64,000 nucleotides of DNA, from the NCBI RefSeq assembly GCF_000379905.1, contig NZ_KB904040.1, forward strand, positions 1 through 64,000. Direction: 5' to 3'. The position numbers were made by a program, and so were the translations under genes. Shown piece by piece: positions 29,658-40,431 of the stretch. The notes beneath the pieces were generated by a model. The model saw nothing but the letters and a program-made list of their open reading frames with translations, made no database searches and was not told where the DNA came from. The stretch is from Rodentibacter pneumotropicus DSM 21403 (GTDB lineage: Bacteria; Pseudomonadota; Gammaproteobacteria; Enterobacterales; Pasteurellaceae). Positions within the stretch are counted from its first letter, which is position 1. The number at the start of each line of letters is the position of its first letter.

Positions 29658-29686
29658 TACCGGCAATAACATGCCGGTATATTTTT
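29658..29686 (+). terminator. pbpG terminator
   Basis: TACCGGCA pairs with TGCCGGTA around ATAACA, followed by TATTTTTATT. Confidence 0.88.
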
Positions 29687-29770
29687 ATTCCTACAGTCAT
29701 AAACATTCAAAAACATAGAAAAAATCTATCATCCTTTTTGATATTCTGACGGACATAAAAATAAATTTTA

Positions 29771-29789
29771 AAAGTTGATAATCATTTTT
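29771..29789. promoter_or_regulatory. Fur-like box upstream of yfeA
   Basis: The stretch around GATAATCATT matches 13 of 19 positions of the classical Fur box, including ten contiguous central bases. It lies about 105 bases before yfeA in an AT-rich promoter region. Iron or manganese repression of the transporter is likely. Confidence 0.65.
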
Positions 29790-29894
29790 ATTTAAAATCT
29801 ATGTAAAAAGTAGTACTATTGTATTGGTGAATGTAAATTTACTGCATTCACCTACAGTTCAATAAAACAAATTCAACTTTATTAAGGAGAGCTT

Positions 29895-30776
29895 ATGCGA
29901 ATTTCATTTAAAATTATGACCGCACTTGCGTTAGGTTTATTTACGATGCAGGCTAATGCAAAATTTAAAGTCGTTACTACTTTTACTATTATCCAAGATA
30001 TTGCGCAAAATGTAGCTGGTGATGCCGCAATCGTGGAATCCATCACAAAACCGGGGGCTGAAATTCACGAATACGAGCCAACGCCAAAGGACATCGTCAA
30101 GGCACAATCTGCCGATTTAATTTTATGGAACGGTCTAAATTTAGAGCGTTGGTTCGAGCGTTTTTTCCAAAACATTAAAGACAAACCGGCCGTAGTGGTA
30201 ACAGAAGGCATTACGCCACTTTCTATTTACGAGGGCCCTTACAAAGATGCGCCTAACCCTCACGCTTGGATGTCACCTTCTAATGCATTAATTTATATTG
30301 AAAATATTAAAAACACGCTGACAAAACATGATCCTCAAAATGCCGCCGTATATGAAAAAAACGCTGCGGATTATGCACAAAAAATTAAACAATTAGATGA
30401 ACCGCTTCGTGCTAAACTTGCACAAATTCCGGAATCCAAACGTTGGTTGGTCACTAGTGAGGGGGCTTTCAGCTATTTAGCGAAAGATTATAATTTAAAA
30501 GAAGGTTACTTATGGCCAATTAATGCCGAACAGCAAGGAACACCTCAACAAGTTCGTAAAGTAATTGATTTAGTTCGTAAAAATAATATTCCGGTCGTAT
30601 TTAGTGAAAGTACAATTTCACCTAAACCGGCACAACAAGTGGCAAAAGAAAGCGGGGCGAAATATGGGGGTGTATTATATGTGGATTCTCTTTCAACCAA
30701 AGATGGTCCGGTACCAACCTATATTGACCTACTGAACACCACTGTCTCCACTATAGTTAAAGGATTTGAAAAATAA
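29895..30776 (+). CDS. yfeA: Iron/manganese ABC transporter, periplasmic binding protein
   Basis: A cluster A-1 (ZnuA/SitA/YfeA) metal receptor of 293 residues with a signal peptide cleaved near ANAK. Likely metal ligands are His in EIHEYEPTP, His in NPHAWMSP, Glu in SEST and Asp in YVDSLS. The absence of a His-rich loop argues for Mn/Fe rather than Zn. AAGGAGAG precedes the ATG. It is the first gene of yfeABCD. Confidence 0.94.
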   Translation: MRISFKIMTALALGLFTMQANAKFKVVTTFTIIQDIAQNVAGDAAIVESITKPGAEIHEYEPTPKDIVKAQSADLILWNGLNLERWFERFFQNIKDKPAVVVTEGITPLSIYEGPYKDAPNPHAWMSPSNALIYIENIKNTLTKHDPQNAAVYEKNAADYAQKIKQLDEPLRAKLAQIPESKRWLVTSEGAFSYLAKDYNLKEGYLWPINAEQQGTPQQVRKVIDLVRKNNIPVVFSESTISPKPAQQVAKESGAKYGGVLYVDSLSTKDGPVPTYIDLLNTTVSTIVKGFEK

Positions 30777-31678
30777 TGGAATCATTTTCGACATCAATTC
30801 GAGTAAACGACGTAACCGTTCGTTACAACAACGGGCATACTGCCATTCATGATATGTCTTTTTCACTCAATGACGGGACGATTTGCGCACTGGTTGGCGT
30901 GAATGGTAGTGGTAAATCAACCTTGTTTAAAAGCCTAATGGGGTTGGTGAAACCACAAAAAGGTGAAATTAAACTATGCAATTTACCAATTGCCCAAGCC
31001 TTAAAACGCAATCTGATTGCTTATGTTCCCCAATCGGAAGAAGTGGACTGGCAATTCCCTGTTTCCGTTTATGATGTCGTTATGATGGGGCGTTATGGAT
31101 ACATGAATCTTTTGCGTATCCCAAAAGCCATTGATAAACAAAAAGTGCAAGAGGCTATGCAACGTGTAAACATTGAGCATCTTGCACATCGCCAAATTGG
31201 TGAACTATCCGGTGGGCAAAAAAAACGTGTATTTTTAGCTCGGGCATTGGCACAACAAAGTCCAATAATTTTATTGGATGAGCCTTTCACCGGTGTTGAT
31301 GTCAAAACGGAAAACGCCATTGTAGATTTATTACGACAGCTTCGTAGCGAAGGACATTTAATTTTAGTATCTACCCATAACCTAGGTTCCGTGCCGGATT
31401 TTTGTGATCAAGTAGTCATGATTAATCGTACGGTAATTGCTGCGGGTAAAACGGAAGATACCTTTAACCAACATAATTTAGAGATTGTCTTTGGCGGTGT
31501 GTTACGCCATATTAAATTACAGGGTGAAGATTTACATAATGATGAAGACAAACGCTCAGTGACAGTATTGACCGATGATGAAAAAGCGGTGGTATTCTAC
31601 GGTGAAACCAAACAAGATCCACCTGCAACAACACTAGATTATCGTATTGATATTGCCAACAATAAAAAAGAGGAGTAA
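30776..31678 (+). CDS. yfeB: Iron/manganese ABC transporter, ATPase
   Basis: The ATP-binding subunit, 300 residues. It has Walker [10 protein letters not shown], the Q-loop in [12 protein letters not shown], signature [17 protein letters not shown] and Walker [13 protein letters not shown]. The ATG overlaps the yfeA stop by one base (TAATG), indicating coupling. Confidence 0.95.
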   Translation: MESFSTSIRVNDVTVRYNNGHTAIHDMSFSLNDGTICALVGVNGSGKSTLFKSLMGLVKPQKGEIKLCNLPIAQALKRNLIAYVPQSEEVDWQFPVSVYDVVMMGRYGYMNLLRIPKAIDKQKVQEAMQRVNIEHLAHRQIGELSGGQKKRVFLARALAQQSPIILLDEPFTGVDVKTENAIVDLLRQLRSEGHLILVSTHNLGSVPDFCDQVVMINRTVIAAGKTEDTFNQHNLEIVFGGVLRHIKLQGEDLHNDEDKRSVTVLTDDEKAVVFYGETKQDPPATTLDYRIDIANNKKEE

Positions 31679-31685
31679 TAAACCC

Positions 31686-32534
31686 ATGCTAGATTTATTA
31701 CTCGAGCCTTTCTCTTATGATTATATGCTTAAAGCGATGATTTTGAGTACCGTTGTCGGGGGAATTTGTGCTTTTTTGTCTTCCTATTTAATGCTCAAAG
31801 GCTGGTCATTAATTGGTGATGCCTTATCCCACTCCGTTGTACCGGGCGTCGCTATTGCTTATGCGTTTTCCTTGCCTTACGCGCTCGGTGCATTTTTTTC
31901 AGGTATTTTAGCCGCACTTTCTATTTTATGGATAAAGTCTATTTCCAAGCTAAAAGAAGATGCGGTAATCGGCTTTATTTTCAGTACGTTCTTTGCGCTT
32001 GGATTACTGATTATTTCGCTAAATCCAACCGCTGTAAATGTGCAAAATATTATTTTGGGTAATATTTTAGGGATTGCAGACGAAGATATCTATCAAGTCT
32101 CAATTATCATCGGCATTTGCTTAGTCTTACTTTTATTATTTTGGAAAGACTTACTGCTGATTTTTTTCGATGAAACCCAAGCTATTACCGTAGGACTTTC
32201 CCCCCTGTTTTACAAAATTTTATTTTTTACGTTATTAAGTGCTTGTGTAGTTGCCGCATTGCAAACCGTAGGTGCAATTCTTGTGATCGCAATGGTTATT
32301 ACCCCGGGTGCTACGGCTTATCTACTGACAGATAGATTTAAAACCCTAGCAATTATTGCTGTTATCCTAGGTTCAATCACCAGTTTTGTGGGCGTTTATA
32401 TAAGCTATTATTTAGACGGTGCAAGTGGGGGAATAATAGTTACATTGCAAACGTTACTTTTCCTTCTCGCATTTTTATTCTCCCCAAAATACGGCTTGCT
32501 TACTCGCAATAAAAAGGCGGTACCCAATGTTTGA
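31686..32534 (+). CDS. yfeC: Iron/manganese ABC transporter permease 1
   Basis: A membrane subunit of the ZnuB/YfeC family with about eight membrane segments. The family motif GWSLIGDALSHSVVPGVA is near residue 40. Start MLDLLLEPFSY at 31686 has GAGGAG upstream and gives 282 residues; the frame extends 39 bases earlier into yfeB. It overlaps yfeD by 8 bases. Confidence 0.94.
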   Translation: MLDLLLEPFSYDYMLKAMILSTVVGGICAFLSSYLMLKGWSLIGDALSHSVVPGVAIAYAFSLPYALGAFFSGILAALSILWIKSISKLKEDAVIGFIFSTFFALGLLIISLNPTAVNVQNIILGNILGIADEDIYQVSIIIGICLVLLLLFWKDLLLIFFDETQAITVGLSPLFYKILFFTLLSACVVAALQTVGAILVIAMVITPGATAYLLTDRFKTLAIIAVILGSITSFVGVYISYYLDGASGGIIVTLQTLLFLLAFLFSPKYGLLTRNKKAVPNV

Positions 32535-33339
32535 CTGGTTTTTAGAACCCCTCCAATTTGCTTTTATGCAAAATGCGTTGATCACCGCATTAATTGTTTC
32601 TACTATCTGTGCCTTGCTTTCCTGTTATTTAGTATTAAAGGGTTGGTCATTAATGGGTGATGCAATCTCTCACGCAGTACTACCCGGAATTGTATTAGCC
32701 TATCTGGCAGGTATTCCTCTTGCTATCGGTGCATTCCTATCCGGCATTTTTTGCTCATTCGGAGTAGGTTATTTAAAAGAAAACAGCCGCATTAAAGAAG
32801 ACACGGCAATGGGTATTGTATTCTCAGGAATGTTTGCCATCGGATTAGTGATGTTTACCAAAATTCAAACGGAGCAACATTTAACCCATATTTTGTTTGG
32901 CAATGTACTGGGCGTAAGCAACATTGAATTAATACAAACTGCGGTCATTTCTACGATTGTTTTTCTAGCAATTCTATTGAAACGCCGTGATTTATTACTT
33001 TATTGTTTTGACGCAAGCCACGCTCGAGTCGCCGGTCTCTCGCCTAAAATTTTGCATTATAGTTTACTCATTCTCACTGCGCTTACTATTGTTAGCACAA
33101 TGCAGGTGGTAGGGGTAATCTTAGTAGTTGCAATGTTAATCGCACCGGGGATTACGGCACTTACATTGACTAAATCCTTTGATAGAATGTTATGGGTTGC
33201 AGTGATAACGTCCGTCATTTCAAGCCTTATGGGCGTTATTTTGAGCTATCATTTTGATGCATCAACAGGGGCTTGTATTATTTTGTTACAAGCTGCGTTT
33301 TTTGTCCTTGCATTAACCTATAGCAGACTTAAACTATAA
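32527..33339 (+). CDS. yfeD: Iron/manganese ABC transporter permease 2
   Basis: The second permease, 270 residues, clearly paralogous to yfeC (GWSLMGDAISHAVLPGIV near residue 40 matches its counterpart). Two different permeases, probably forming a heterodimer, are characteristic of Yfe/Sit systems. It is the last gene of the operon. Confidence 0.94.
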   Translation: MFDWFLEPLQFAFMQNALITALIVSTICALLSCYLVLKGWSLMGDAISHAVLPGIVLAYLAGIPLAIGAFLSGIFCSFGVGYLKENSRIKEDTAMGIVFSGMFAIGLVMFTKIQTEQHLTHILFGNVLGVSNIELIQTAVISTIVFLAILLKRRDLLLYCFDASHARVAGLSPKILHYSLLILTALTIVSTMQVVGVILVVAMLIAPGITALTLTKSFDRMLWVAVITSVISSLMGVILSYHFDASTGACIILLQAAFFVLALTYSRLKL

Positions 33340-33344
33340 TTAAA

Positions 33345-33362
33345 GGCGGGGTTGCCCGCCTA
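33345..33362. terminator. Hairpin between convergent yfeD and rlmC
   Basis: AGGCGGG pairs with CCCGCCT around GTTG. It lies between two converging genes and probably terminates transcription, though the T tract is weak. Confidence 0.65.
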
Positions 33363-33367
33363 AATCG

Positions 33368-34540
33368 TTATTTTGTTATACTCTCCAATAGTGTCAGCAC
33401 TTCATAATGTGCCGTATGTGGAAACATATCAAAAAGCTGAATTTTGACGGGCTTATAATGTGTCAGATAGCGTAAATCTTTTCCCATAGAAATCGCGTTA
33501 CAACTGGAATATAGAATAAAGTGCGGTCGGATTCGGTTGAGAAATTCACTTAATTCCCTCCCGATTCCACGGCGTGGCGGATTTACGATAACTAAATCCG
33601 GTTTTTCCTTATGTCCGTTCAATGTAAAATTTGCCGCATCTAAAGATTGAAATGTCACATTTTGTAAAGCTAATTTTTGAGCGGACATTTTTGCTGCCAA
33701 AATTGCAGATGGTGAAATTTCAATGCCTGTCAGTTCAACATTCTGCTCTTGCTTTTGTAACCCATTTGCGCAATGCAAACCGAAACCGCCAACACCGCAA
33801 AATAAATCCCATAATTTTGTTATAGGCAAGCCTTTTGTCCATTGTTGTGCCGTTTTATATAATCTTGCGGCGACCTGAGGATTCGTTTGGAAAAAACCTT
33901 GGGGGCGGATAAAAAGCGGAATATCATTAAAACTTTCCGCCAGAAACTGTTGTTTCGTTAGAAAAATTTCTTGCTCCCCTTCCAAAATCGCGGCGTGTTG
34001 AGGTTGCAAATTCACGCTAACCACCTCTAGCTGGGGTAATTTGGTGAGAAGCCCTGCCAGTTCCCGATGAATTAATGCCAATTTATTTTCAGAACGCAAC
34101 ACAAAGCGTAACATTAATTTTCCTGTTGATGTGCTTTCTGTCAGCAAAATATATTTAAGTTCGCCTTTCTTCTTGGCTACGTTGTACGGCACTAAACCGG
34201 CCCGCCCAATAAAATCTTTCAGAATAGGAAAAATTGCGCCAAAATGTGCGGGATAGAGAGGGCAATCACACAAATCAACTGAACTATTTGGATCATTAGA
34301 ATCTTGCAAAATTCCGAGAATCGGTCGTTCCACCGAACCGCTGACAACCATTTTGGCTTTATTTCGAAATCCCGACAAGGGTGATTGGAAAGGTGGCAAC
34401 CAAACTAAATCATCGCAATTCAAATGGGAAAGTTGTATTTTAAGATGAGTGATTTTCTCAGAAAGTTGCCGTTCGTAGGGTATTTCAAGCCATTGGCATG
34501 AACGACAATTTCCCACTTGATAATGGTGGCAATCGATCAT
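33368..34540 (-). CDS. rlmC: 23S rRNA (uracil747-C5)-methyltransferase RlmC
   Basis: An iron-sulphur SAM methyltransferase, formerly RumB, of 390 residues. Cluster cysteines occur in [15 protein letters not shown] at the N-terminus and CDCPLY near 90. SAM motif [27 protein letters not shown] and the catalytic Cys in [10 protein letters not shown] are visible. The absence of a TRAM domain separates it from RlmD. The start overlaps nagZ by 4 bases. Confidence 0.95.
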   Translation of the reverse strand: MIDCHHYQVGNCRSCQWLEIPYERQLSEKITHLKIQLSHLNCDDLVWLPPFQSPLSGFRNKAKMVVSGSVERPILGILQDSNDPNSSVDLCDCPLYPAHFGAIFPILKDFIGRAGLVPYNVAKKKGELKYILLTESTSTGKLMLRFVLRSENKLALIHRELAGLLTKLPQLEVVSVNLQPQHAAILEGEQEIFLTKQQFLAESFNDIPLFIRPQGFFQTNPQVAARLYKTAQQWTKGLPITKLWDLFCGVGGFGLHCANGLQKQEQNVELTGIEISPSAILAAKMSAQKLALQNVTFQSLDAANFTLNGHKEKPDLVIVNPPRRGIGRELSEFLNRIRPHFILYSSCNAISMGKDLRYLTHYKPVKIQLFDMFPHTAHYEVLTLLESITK

Positions 34541-35583
34541 ACTTTACTCGCCAACCACGATTGTTGAAGCATCGCCAATTTTTTATGATTTTCCAGCCAA
34601 CGAGGGGTTTTGGTTAATTCAGACCAATTATACGATTTTTTCTTAAATAAACTTTTTAAGCGTGTCTGACGCTGAATAAAGTGCGGTTGATTTTCCGTGA
34701 GTTTTAACTGATCCAGCACTTGAACCACGCCCTCCCGTTCATTACAAAGTAACAATAAATCACAACCTGCATTTAATGCTTTTTCACTACGTGTAGCAAA
34801 ATCTCCCATAAATCCCGCGCCTTTCATACCAAGATCATCGGAGAAAATTGCGCCATGGAAATTCAGTTTTTCACGTAAAATATGCTTTAACCAATATTCA
34901 GATCCACTTGCCGGCTGGCTATCACACTGGGTGTAAATCACATGGGCAGGCATAATGGCATCTAATTTTTGCTGAGCAATCAATTGTTTGAAAGGTTGGA
35001 GATCCTGACTGAAAATCACCTCCTGAGGGCGTTCATCATAAGGTGTTTCTAAATGGGAATCCGCCAATACATGCCCATGACCGGGAAAATGTTTGCCCGT
35101 TGTTGCCATTCCTGCTTCACGCATTCCATCAATAAAAACACTCGCCAAATTAACCGCACTTTGCATATCGCCACTAAAGCTACGATCACCAATAGCGAGA
35201 CATTCATGCCCTAAGTCCAACACCGGTGCAAAACTTAAATCAATATCAAGGGCGCTCATTTCTGCCGCCATTTGCCAACCTGCTTCTTTTGCCCAACATT
35301 GTTGTTGCTGCAAATCATCGGATAACGAAGCAAAGGCTTGCATTGCCGGTAATTGCGTAAAGCCCTCACGGAAACGCTGTACTCGTCCGCCTTCTTGATC
35401 CACTGTGATGAGTAAAGGCTTTTTCACACGCTCACGCACGGATTTTACCAATGCCTGAATCTGTTCTCGATCATAAAAATTTCGTGTAAACAAAATTAAA
35501 CCGGCAACTAGAGGATGCTCCAGCAGCTCGATTTCTTCTTGGCTTAATTCATAGCCTTCAAGATCAATTAATAAAGTAGACAT
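34537..35583 (-). CDS. nagZ: Beta-N-acetylhexosaminidase NagZ
   Basis: A cytoplasmic glycoside hydrolase family 3 enzyme that removes GlcNAc from 1,6-anhydro-MurNAc peptides during wall recycling. Motifs include [11 protein letters not shown], the catalytic loop [14 protein letters not shown] and the nucleophile Asp in [10 protein letters not shown]. It is 348 residues, standard for Gram-negative NagZ. Confidence 0.96.
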   Translation of the reverse strand: MSTLLIDLEGYELSQEEIELLEHPLVAGLILFTRNFYDREQIQALVKSVRERVKKPLLITVDQEGGRVQRFREGFTQLPAMQAFASLSDDLQQQQCWAKEAGWQMAAEMSALDIDLSFAPVLDLGHECLAIGDRSFSGDMQSAVNLASVFIDGMREAGMATTGKHFPGHGHVLADSHLETPYDERPQEVIFSQDLQPFKQLIAQQKLDAIMPAHVIYTQCDSQPASGSEYWLKHILREKLNFHGAIFSDDLGMKGAGFMGDFATRSEKALNAGCDLLLLCNEREGVVQVLDQLKLTENQPHFIQRQTRLKSLFKKKSYNWSELTKTPRWLENHKKLAMLQQSWLASKV

Positions 35584-35586
35584 AAT

Positions 35587-35937
35587 TTACTGTAAATAAA
35601 GACGATAATTGGTACTTTCTAATGTCGGTTTCATCAGTTCAATAGCTTTACGTTCTTTAGCTTGTAAACGCAAATTTCCAACAAGGCTTTCTCGTTGATC
35701 CGTCCAAACTTGGGTAACCCCCTGTGCGTTATACCAAAAAAGGTGATAATTCACATTAATAGGTTGGGTACTTTTATTTTTTACCCACGCAGAATTTGCC
35801 GACACTTTCGCCTCAACAACGGGCGCAAGCTCCGCTGTTATATTCAAAATTGGGTTATTAGTATGAACTAAATTCGGCCCTGAAACGGAGCAAGCCGAAA
35901 GCACAAGGCTTGCCAAAATAACCAGTGATTTCTTCAT
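35587..35937 (-). CDS. ycfL: YcfL-family lipoprotein
   Basis: A 116-residue lipoprotein (lipobox LSAC, Cys16) of the YcfL/DUF1425 type, recognisable by a beta-rich domain with NYHLFWYNAQGVTQVW. Function is unsettled. It lies between hinT and nagZ, as in related genomes, and starts at the last base of the hinT stop. Confidence 0.85.
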   Translation of the reverse strand: MKKSLVILASLVLSACSVSGPNLVHTNNPILNITAELAPVVEAKVSANSAWVKNKSTQPINVNYHLFWYNAQGVTQVWTDQRESLVGNLRLQAKERKAIELMKPTLESTNYRLYLQ

Positions 35938-36287
35938 TATTTGTCCAACATTTTGCCAAGCGGTTCGCCCCCTAGCAGGTGCATATGAATATGAAATACT
36001 TCCTGCCCGCCATGCTTGTTACAGTTAACGATTAAACGATAGCCCTCTTCCGCAATACCTTCTTGTTTGGCTAATTTTGCCGCCACAGTAAACAAACGAC
36101 CAAGTGAAACTTCATCTTGCTCGGTTACATCATTTATGGTTGGAATTAATTTATTTGGAATAATTAAAATATGGGTTTTGGCTTGCGGTGCAATATCACG
36201 AAATGCCGTGACCAACTCATCTTGATAAACAATATTAGCGGGAATTTCTTTGCGAATAATTTTACTGAAAATGGTTTCTTCTGCCAT
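35937..36287 (-). CDS. hinT: HIT-family purine nucleoside phosphoramidase HinT
   Basis: A 116-residue histidine-triad hydrolase of nucleoside phosphoramidates. It shows the family start [21 protein letters not shown] and the catalytic triad [10 protein letters not shown] near residue 100. Full length. Confidence 0.96.
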   Translation of the reverse strand: MAEETIFSKIIRKEIPANIVYQDELVTAFRDIAPQAKTHILIIPNKLIPTINDVTEQDEVSLGRLFTVAAKLAKQEGIAEEGYRLIVNCNKHGGQEVFHIHMHLLGGEPLGKMLDK

Positions 36288-36308
36288 GGGATTTTCCTTT
36301 AATCAATG

Positions 36309-36340
36309 AAAAAGTGCGGTTGAAAATTACCGCACTTTTT
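36309..36340. terminator. Inverted pair of uptake signals between ppiD and hinT
   Basis: AAAAAGTGCGGT and ACCGCACTTTTT form a perfect 12-bp stem around eight bases: two complete uptake signals acting as a bidirectional terminator. Confidence 0.9.
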
Positions 36341-36388
36341 ATCAGAAATCAGACCTGATTGCAATTTAGCTTTATTTTTTCAAGAATA

Positions 36389-36410
36389 AAGCCTATGAGA
36401 ACATAGGCTT
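36389..36410. terminator. Hairpin just after ppiD
   Basis: AAGCCTATG pairs with CATAGGCTT. On the minus strand it is followed by TATTCTTG, so it is a weaker first terminator ahead of the uptake-signal pair. Confidence 0.6.
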
Positions 36411-36429
36411 CTAGGTTAGCACTCACAAA

Positions 36430-38292
36430 TTAGTTTTCATCTTCTTGTTTGATAAAGGCTTCATTAATTTCAATTTGTGCCTTATCACGCAATGCTTGTA
36501 AAAGTTGTGTACGTAATTCAAGTTGCTGTGTTTGACGGAATTGCTCTCCGAATTGAGCTAATTCTTGCTCATTCAGTTCGCCTTTCTCCACTTTACTCAG
36601 CGCCGCGACAATTACATCGCCTTTACTGTTACGCACTATTTTATACACTGTTGTGCCATTTGCCGGTTTTTCCATGGAGAAAATACCATTAGTTAAAATC
36701 GGATCTTTATTTTCCGTAAAAGCGAAGGTTTGCTCTGAACCGAAAGAAATACCTACCGGTAATTTATTTGGCTTCGTCGGAAGATCATTAACCAATTTCG
36801 TTGCCGTTGCAGTCAATATTTTTTCTGCTTTTTCACGTTTTAAAAAGTTTTCAATATCCGTTTTTGCTTCATCTAACGCTTTTATGCCTTCAGCTTTATG
36901 ATCTAACACACGTACCAAAACAATATGCTGTTCCCCTATGTTTAATGGTTCGGAATTTGCTCCTCCATTTGAAATATCGGAATCAAACATCGCAGAAATC
37001 ACATTAGGTGAATTTAACGCTTCCGGTACATTTTCACGAGAAAAATAACCGCTTTCTTTTACTTTTACACCGGCTACGTTTGCTGCGCTCTCTAAAGATT
37101 TACTATCTTCAAAGGCTTTTTCACGTACATTTTTTTCGACTGTGTAAAAACGGTTTTCCAATAAGTTTTTACGCACTAAATCTGTGATTTGTGTTTTCAC
37201 TTCATCTAGCGGTTTTTCTTTACGCTCCTCGACTAAAATAATGTGGAAATTACCCTCAACATTAACCGGTTCACTAAATTTTCCGACTTGAAGCATGGTT
37301 GCCGCCTCTTCAAAAGTCCTTGGTAATTCATTGGCATTTACCCAACCTAATTCGCCACCCTTCTCTCCCGAAACTTTATCTAACGAACGTGTTTTAGCTA
37401 ATTCGGCAAAACTTGCGCCATTCTTTAATTCTTGATAGGCAGTTTGCGCCTCTTGTTCATTAGAGAATTGAATATGCGCTAATTTCTGCGTCATAAACTG
37501 TGCTTTATTATCCTGATAATATTGCGCAATTTCCACATCACTTACTTGAATGTCTTTTGCTACATCGGCGCCTGAAACTTGGATATATTGTACTTTTACT
37601 TGTTCAGGTTGCACAAAAGCTTTTTGATTGGCTTCATAGTAAGTTTTTACTTCATCTTCAGTGATATTCTGTTTTGCTATTTCATCAGCAAGGGATAATG
37701 TCGCTAAACGGGCAATACGTTTTTGAAATAAAAGTTGAGCATTATCTTTTACTTGAACAGGCACTACAAATTCACTATTTGCAATACCGTTTTGCATTTG
37801 CTCAAGTGTAAGTGCACCACGCAAAATATTCGCATAGGTATCGGAACTTAAACCATTTTGTGCAAGAATTTGTTGATATAGTCCGTTGTCAAATTTTCCG
37901 TTAGATTGAAAATTCGGATCAACCACAATGGCGCGTTTAATCATTTCATCGCTTACGCCTAATTTCAATTCTTTCGCATATTGACGAAGCAATTCCTGAT
38001 CAACCAAACGATTAATAATCCCTTGACGCAAAGCATTAACAAATTCAGGTGAATCGGACTGAGTTAAAAATGCCTCACCTTCTTGTGCCGCACGCGTTTC
38101 AAATTCTTGGTTATAACGATTCATAAAATCTTGCTGGGAAATGGTTTCACCATTAACCTTTGCAGCATAAGAATCGTAGTTACTAAATAAATAACCAGAC
38201 ATCCCCCCTACTAAGAATGAAATGGTAATTAACCCGAGAATAAATTTAGCAATTTTGGTATTCGCCATACCGTTCATTTTTTCGATAAACAT
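36430..38292 (-). CDS. ppiD: Periplasmic folding factor PpiD
   Basis: A membrane-anchored periplasmic chaperone of 620 residues. One membrane helix (residues 15-33) is followed by a SurA-like N-domain. A parvulin PpiC domain lies near residues 265-360 (LAHIQFSNEQEAQ.., GGELGWVNANELP), and a long C-terminal region follows. PpiD assists newly exported outer-membrane proteins at SecYEG. Confidence 0.95.
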   Translation of the reverse strand: MFIEKMNGMANTKIAKFILGLITISFLVGGMSGYLFSNYDSYAAKVNGETISQQDFMNRYNQEFETRAAQEGEAFLTQSDSPEFVNALRQGIINRLVDQELLRQYAKELKLGVSDEMIKRAIVVDPNFQSNGKFDNGLYQQILAQNGLSSDTYANILRGALTLEQMQNGIANSEFVVPVQVKDNAQLLFQKRIARLATLSLADEIAKQNITEDEVKTYYEANQKAFVQPEQVKVQYIQVSGADVAKDIQVSDVEIAQYYQDNKAQFMTQKLAHIQFSNEQEAQTAYQELKNGASFAELAKTRSLDKVSGEKGGELGWVNANELPRTFEEAATMLQVGKFSEPVNVEGNFHIILVEERKEKPLDEVKTQITDLVRKNLLENRFYTVEKNVREKAFEDSKSLESAANVAGVKVKESGYFSRENVPEALNSPNVISAMFDSDISNGGANSEPLNIGEQHIVLVRVLDHKAEGIKALDEAKTDIENFLKREKAEKILTATATKLVNDLPTKPNKLPVGISFGSEQTFAFTENKDPILTNGIFSMEKPANGTTVYKIVRNSKGDVIVAALSKVEKGELNEQELAQFGEQFRQTQQLELRTQLLQALRDKAQIEINEAFIKQEDEN

Positions 38293-38354
38293 ATTTACCC
38301 TTTTTAAAAGACAAAATTTTTAGAATTATAATCGAAAGTGAGGAAATTCGCACC

Positions 38355-38921
38355 TTAAAATACCAAAGCATCATGCTCAAATAAAATTTTAATCCCCATA
38401 ATAATAATGACTAAACCACCGAAAATTTCGGCTTTACTTTTAAATTTTCTTCCTAAAAAATGACCGCTCTTTACACCGATAAAAGAAATTACAAACGTTG
38501 TAATACCAATAATCCATACTGCCTGAATAATATTCACATGCAAAAAAGCAAATGAAATACCGACAGCCAGTGCATCAACACTGGTCGCCAAGCCTAAACT
38601 AAGTAGTCGTTTAACATTGATTATCTCTGAAACCGGCTCCCTTTCCTCCTCGGTGAAACCTTCACGAATCATATTTGCACCGATCAATAATAAAAGGATA
38701 AAGGCAAACCAGTGATCCCATTCTTGAATAATTTTGCTAAATTGCGAACCCAATACATAACCTATAAGCGGCATGATTGCTTGGAAACAACCAAAGCAAA
38801 GGGCTATTATCACTGCCTGTTTCCATCGAAAAGATCGCATAGCGAGTCCTTTCGAAATCGAAACGGCAAAGGCATCCATCGACAATCCCAGTGCAATAAT
38901 CCACAATATATAAAATGCCAT
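38355..38921 (-). CDS. mntP: Manganese efflux pump MntP
   Basis: A 188-residue membrane protein with six hydrophobic segments in two repeats. The paired Asp motifs are LSMDAFAVSISKG near residue 14 and TSVDALAVGISFA near 115. These are typical of MntP, which exports Mn2+. It starts 11 bases after mnmE, so it is probably co-transcribed; there is no room for the Mn riboswitch often found before mntP. Confidence 0.93.
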   Translation of the reverse strand: MAFYILWIIALGLSMDAFAVSISKGLAMRSFRWKQAVIIALCFGCFQAIMPLIGYVLGSQFSKIIQEWDHWFAFILLLLIGANMIREGFTEEEREPVSEIINVKRLLSLGLATSVDALAVGISFAFLHVNIIQAVWIIGITTFVISFIGVKSGHFLGRKFKSKAEIFGGLVIIIMGIKILFEHDALVF

Positions 38922-38932
38922 TATTTCTGTCT

Positions 38933-40291
38933 TTATTTACCAATACAAAATGAGCTGAAAATATTACTGAGTAAATCATCCGAGGTAAATTGACCGGTAA
39001 TTTCACTTAATTGTGCCTGTACCAGGCGTAATTCTTCCGCCAATAATTCTCCTGCATGAAATTCCGTTAATTGAACCAAACCAATCTGCAAATGCTCCGC
39101 CGCTTTTTCTAATGCTTCTAAATGGCGACGACGGGCTAAGAATCCGCCTTCAATACCGGTTTGGAACCCCATGGTTTGTTTTAAATGCTCACGCAATAAC
39201 TGTACTCCTTTGTGTGTTTGAGCTGACAAGCTAATGATTTGATAGCCTTTTTCTTCACTCAATCCTTCTTCTTCATCAGTTAAATCAATTTTATTACGCA
39301 CAATCGTCACTGGAATATTTGTCGGTAATTTCGCTAAAAATTCTAACCGCACTTTTTCAAGATTTTGGCTATCTGTATCGCTACTGTCGAGCATTAAAAT
39401 GATACGATCCGATTGTTCTATTTCAGTCCAAGCTCGGGAAATTCCAATTCGTTCCACTTCATCGGTGGCTTCACGCAATCCCGCCGTATCAATAATATGG
39501 AGTGGCATACCATCAATGTGAATATGTTCACGCAAAACATCACGTGTCGTTCCTGCAATATCGGTCACAATCGCCGCGTCACGTCCGGCAAGGACATTCA
39601 ATAGGCTGGATTTCCCTGCATTCGGGCGACCGGCAATCACGACCTTCATTCCTTCACGTAAAATCGCACCTTGTTTTGCTTCACGGCGTACATCGTCCAG
39701 CTGAGTGATAATACCCCGTAAATTCGCTTCAATTTTGCCATCCGCCAAGAAATCAATTTCCTCATCGGGAAAATCAATGGAGGCTTCTACATAAGTTCGT
39801 AAATAAATAACCGCCTCGACTAATACATTGACTTTATGTGAAAATTCACCTTGCAATGATTTTAACGCTGAGCGGGCAGCCTGTTCGGAGGTCGCGTCAA
39901 TTAAATCTGCGATAGCCTCTGCTTGAGCTAAATCCAATTTATCATTTAAAAAAGCTTGTTCAGAAAACTCGCCCGGTCGTGCTAAACGAACACCCTCAAT
40001 TTGCAAAATACGTTTCAGCAATAAATCAAGGACAACTTGTCCGCCATGCCCTTGCAATTCCAATACATCTTCACCCGTAAAAGAATTCGGTGCTTTAAAA
40101 TAAAGGGCAATACCTTGATCCAATACTGTTCCATCAACATCTTTAAAAGGTAAATAGTCCGCCATACGAGGTTTGGGACATTTCCCCAAGACGTTGTTCG
40201 CAACTTCGCCCGCTAAAGGTCCGGAAATCCTTAAAATACCAATGCCACCCCGTCCCGGTGCGGTGGCTTGTGCAACGATTGTTTCTTTCAT
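38933..40291 (-). CDS. mnmE: tRNA modification GTPase MnmE
   Basis: With MnmG it forms cmnm5U34 in tRNAs. The N-terminal folate-binding domain is followed by a G domain ([25 protein letters not shown]) and the invariant C-terminal CIGK. It is 452 residues, full length. It lies downstream of yidC across a terminator. Confidence 0.97.
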   Translation of the reverse strand: MKETIVAQATAPGRGGIGILRISGPLAGEVANNVLGKCPKPRMADYLPFKDVDGTVLDQGIALYFKAPNSFTGEDVLELQGHGGQVVLDLLLKRILQIEGVRLARPGEFSEQAFLNDKLDLAQAEAIADLIDATSEQAARSALKSLQGEFSHKVNVLVEAVIYLRTYVEASIDFPDEEIDFLADGKIEANLRGIITQLDDVRREAKQGAILREGMKVVIAGRPNAGKSSLLNVLAGRDAAIVTDIAGTTRDVLREHIHIDGMPLHIIDTAGLREATDEVERIGISRAWTEIEQSDRIILMLDSSDTDSQNLEKVRLEFLAKLPTNIPVTIVRNKIDLTDEEEGLSEEKGYQIISLSAQTHKGVQLLREHLKQTMGFQTGIEGGFLARRRHLEALEKAAEHLQIGLVQLTEFHAGELLAEELRLVQAQLSEITGQFTSDDLLSNIFSSFCIGK

Positions 40292-40390
40292 AAAAAAACT
40301 CTCTAAAAAATGACCGCACTTTTATGCGGCTTAAAATACGATAGGGCGTATGCTATACAGCCTTAGAGACATCATCAACACCCAATGATG

Positions 40391-40418
40391 GAAAAAGGCA
40401 CCTTTCGATGCCTTTTTC
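40391..40418. terminator. yidC terminator
   Basis: GAAAAAGGCA pairs with TGCCTTTTTC around CCTTTCGA, just after the yidC stop and before mnmE. Confidence 0.85.
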
Positions 40419-40431
40419 ATATAATTAGGGA

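Noticed and set aside
38922-38932. Manganese (yybP-ykoY) riboswitch before mntP
   Set aside because: Only 11 bases separate mnmE from mntP, too few for the aptamer.
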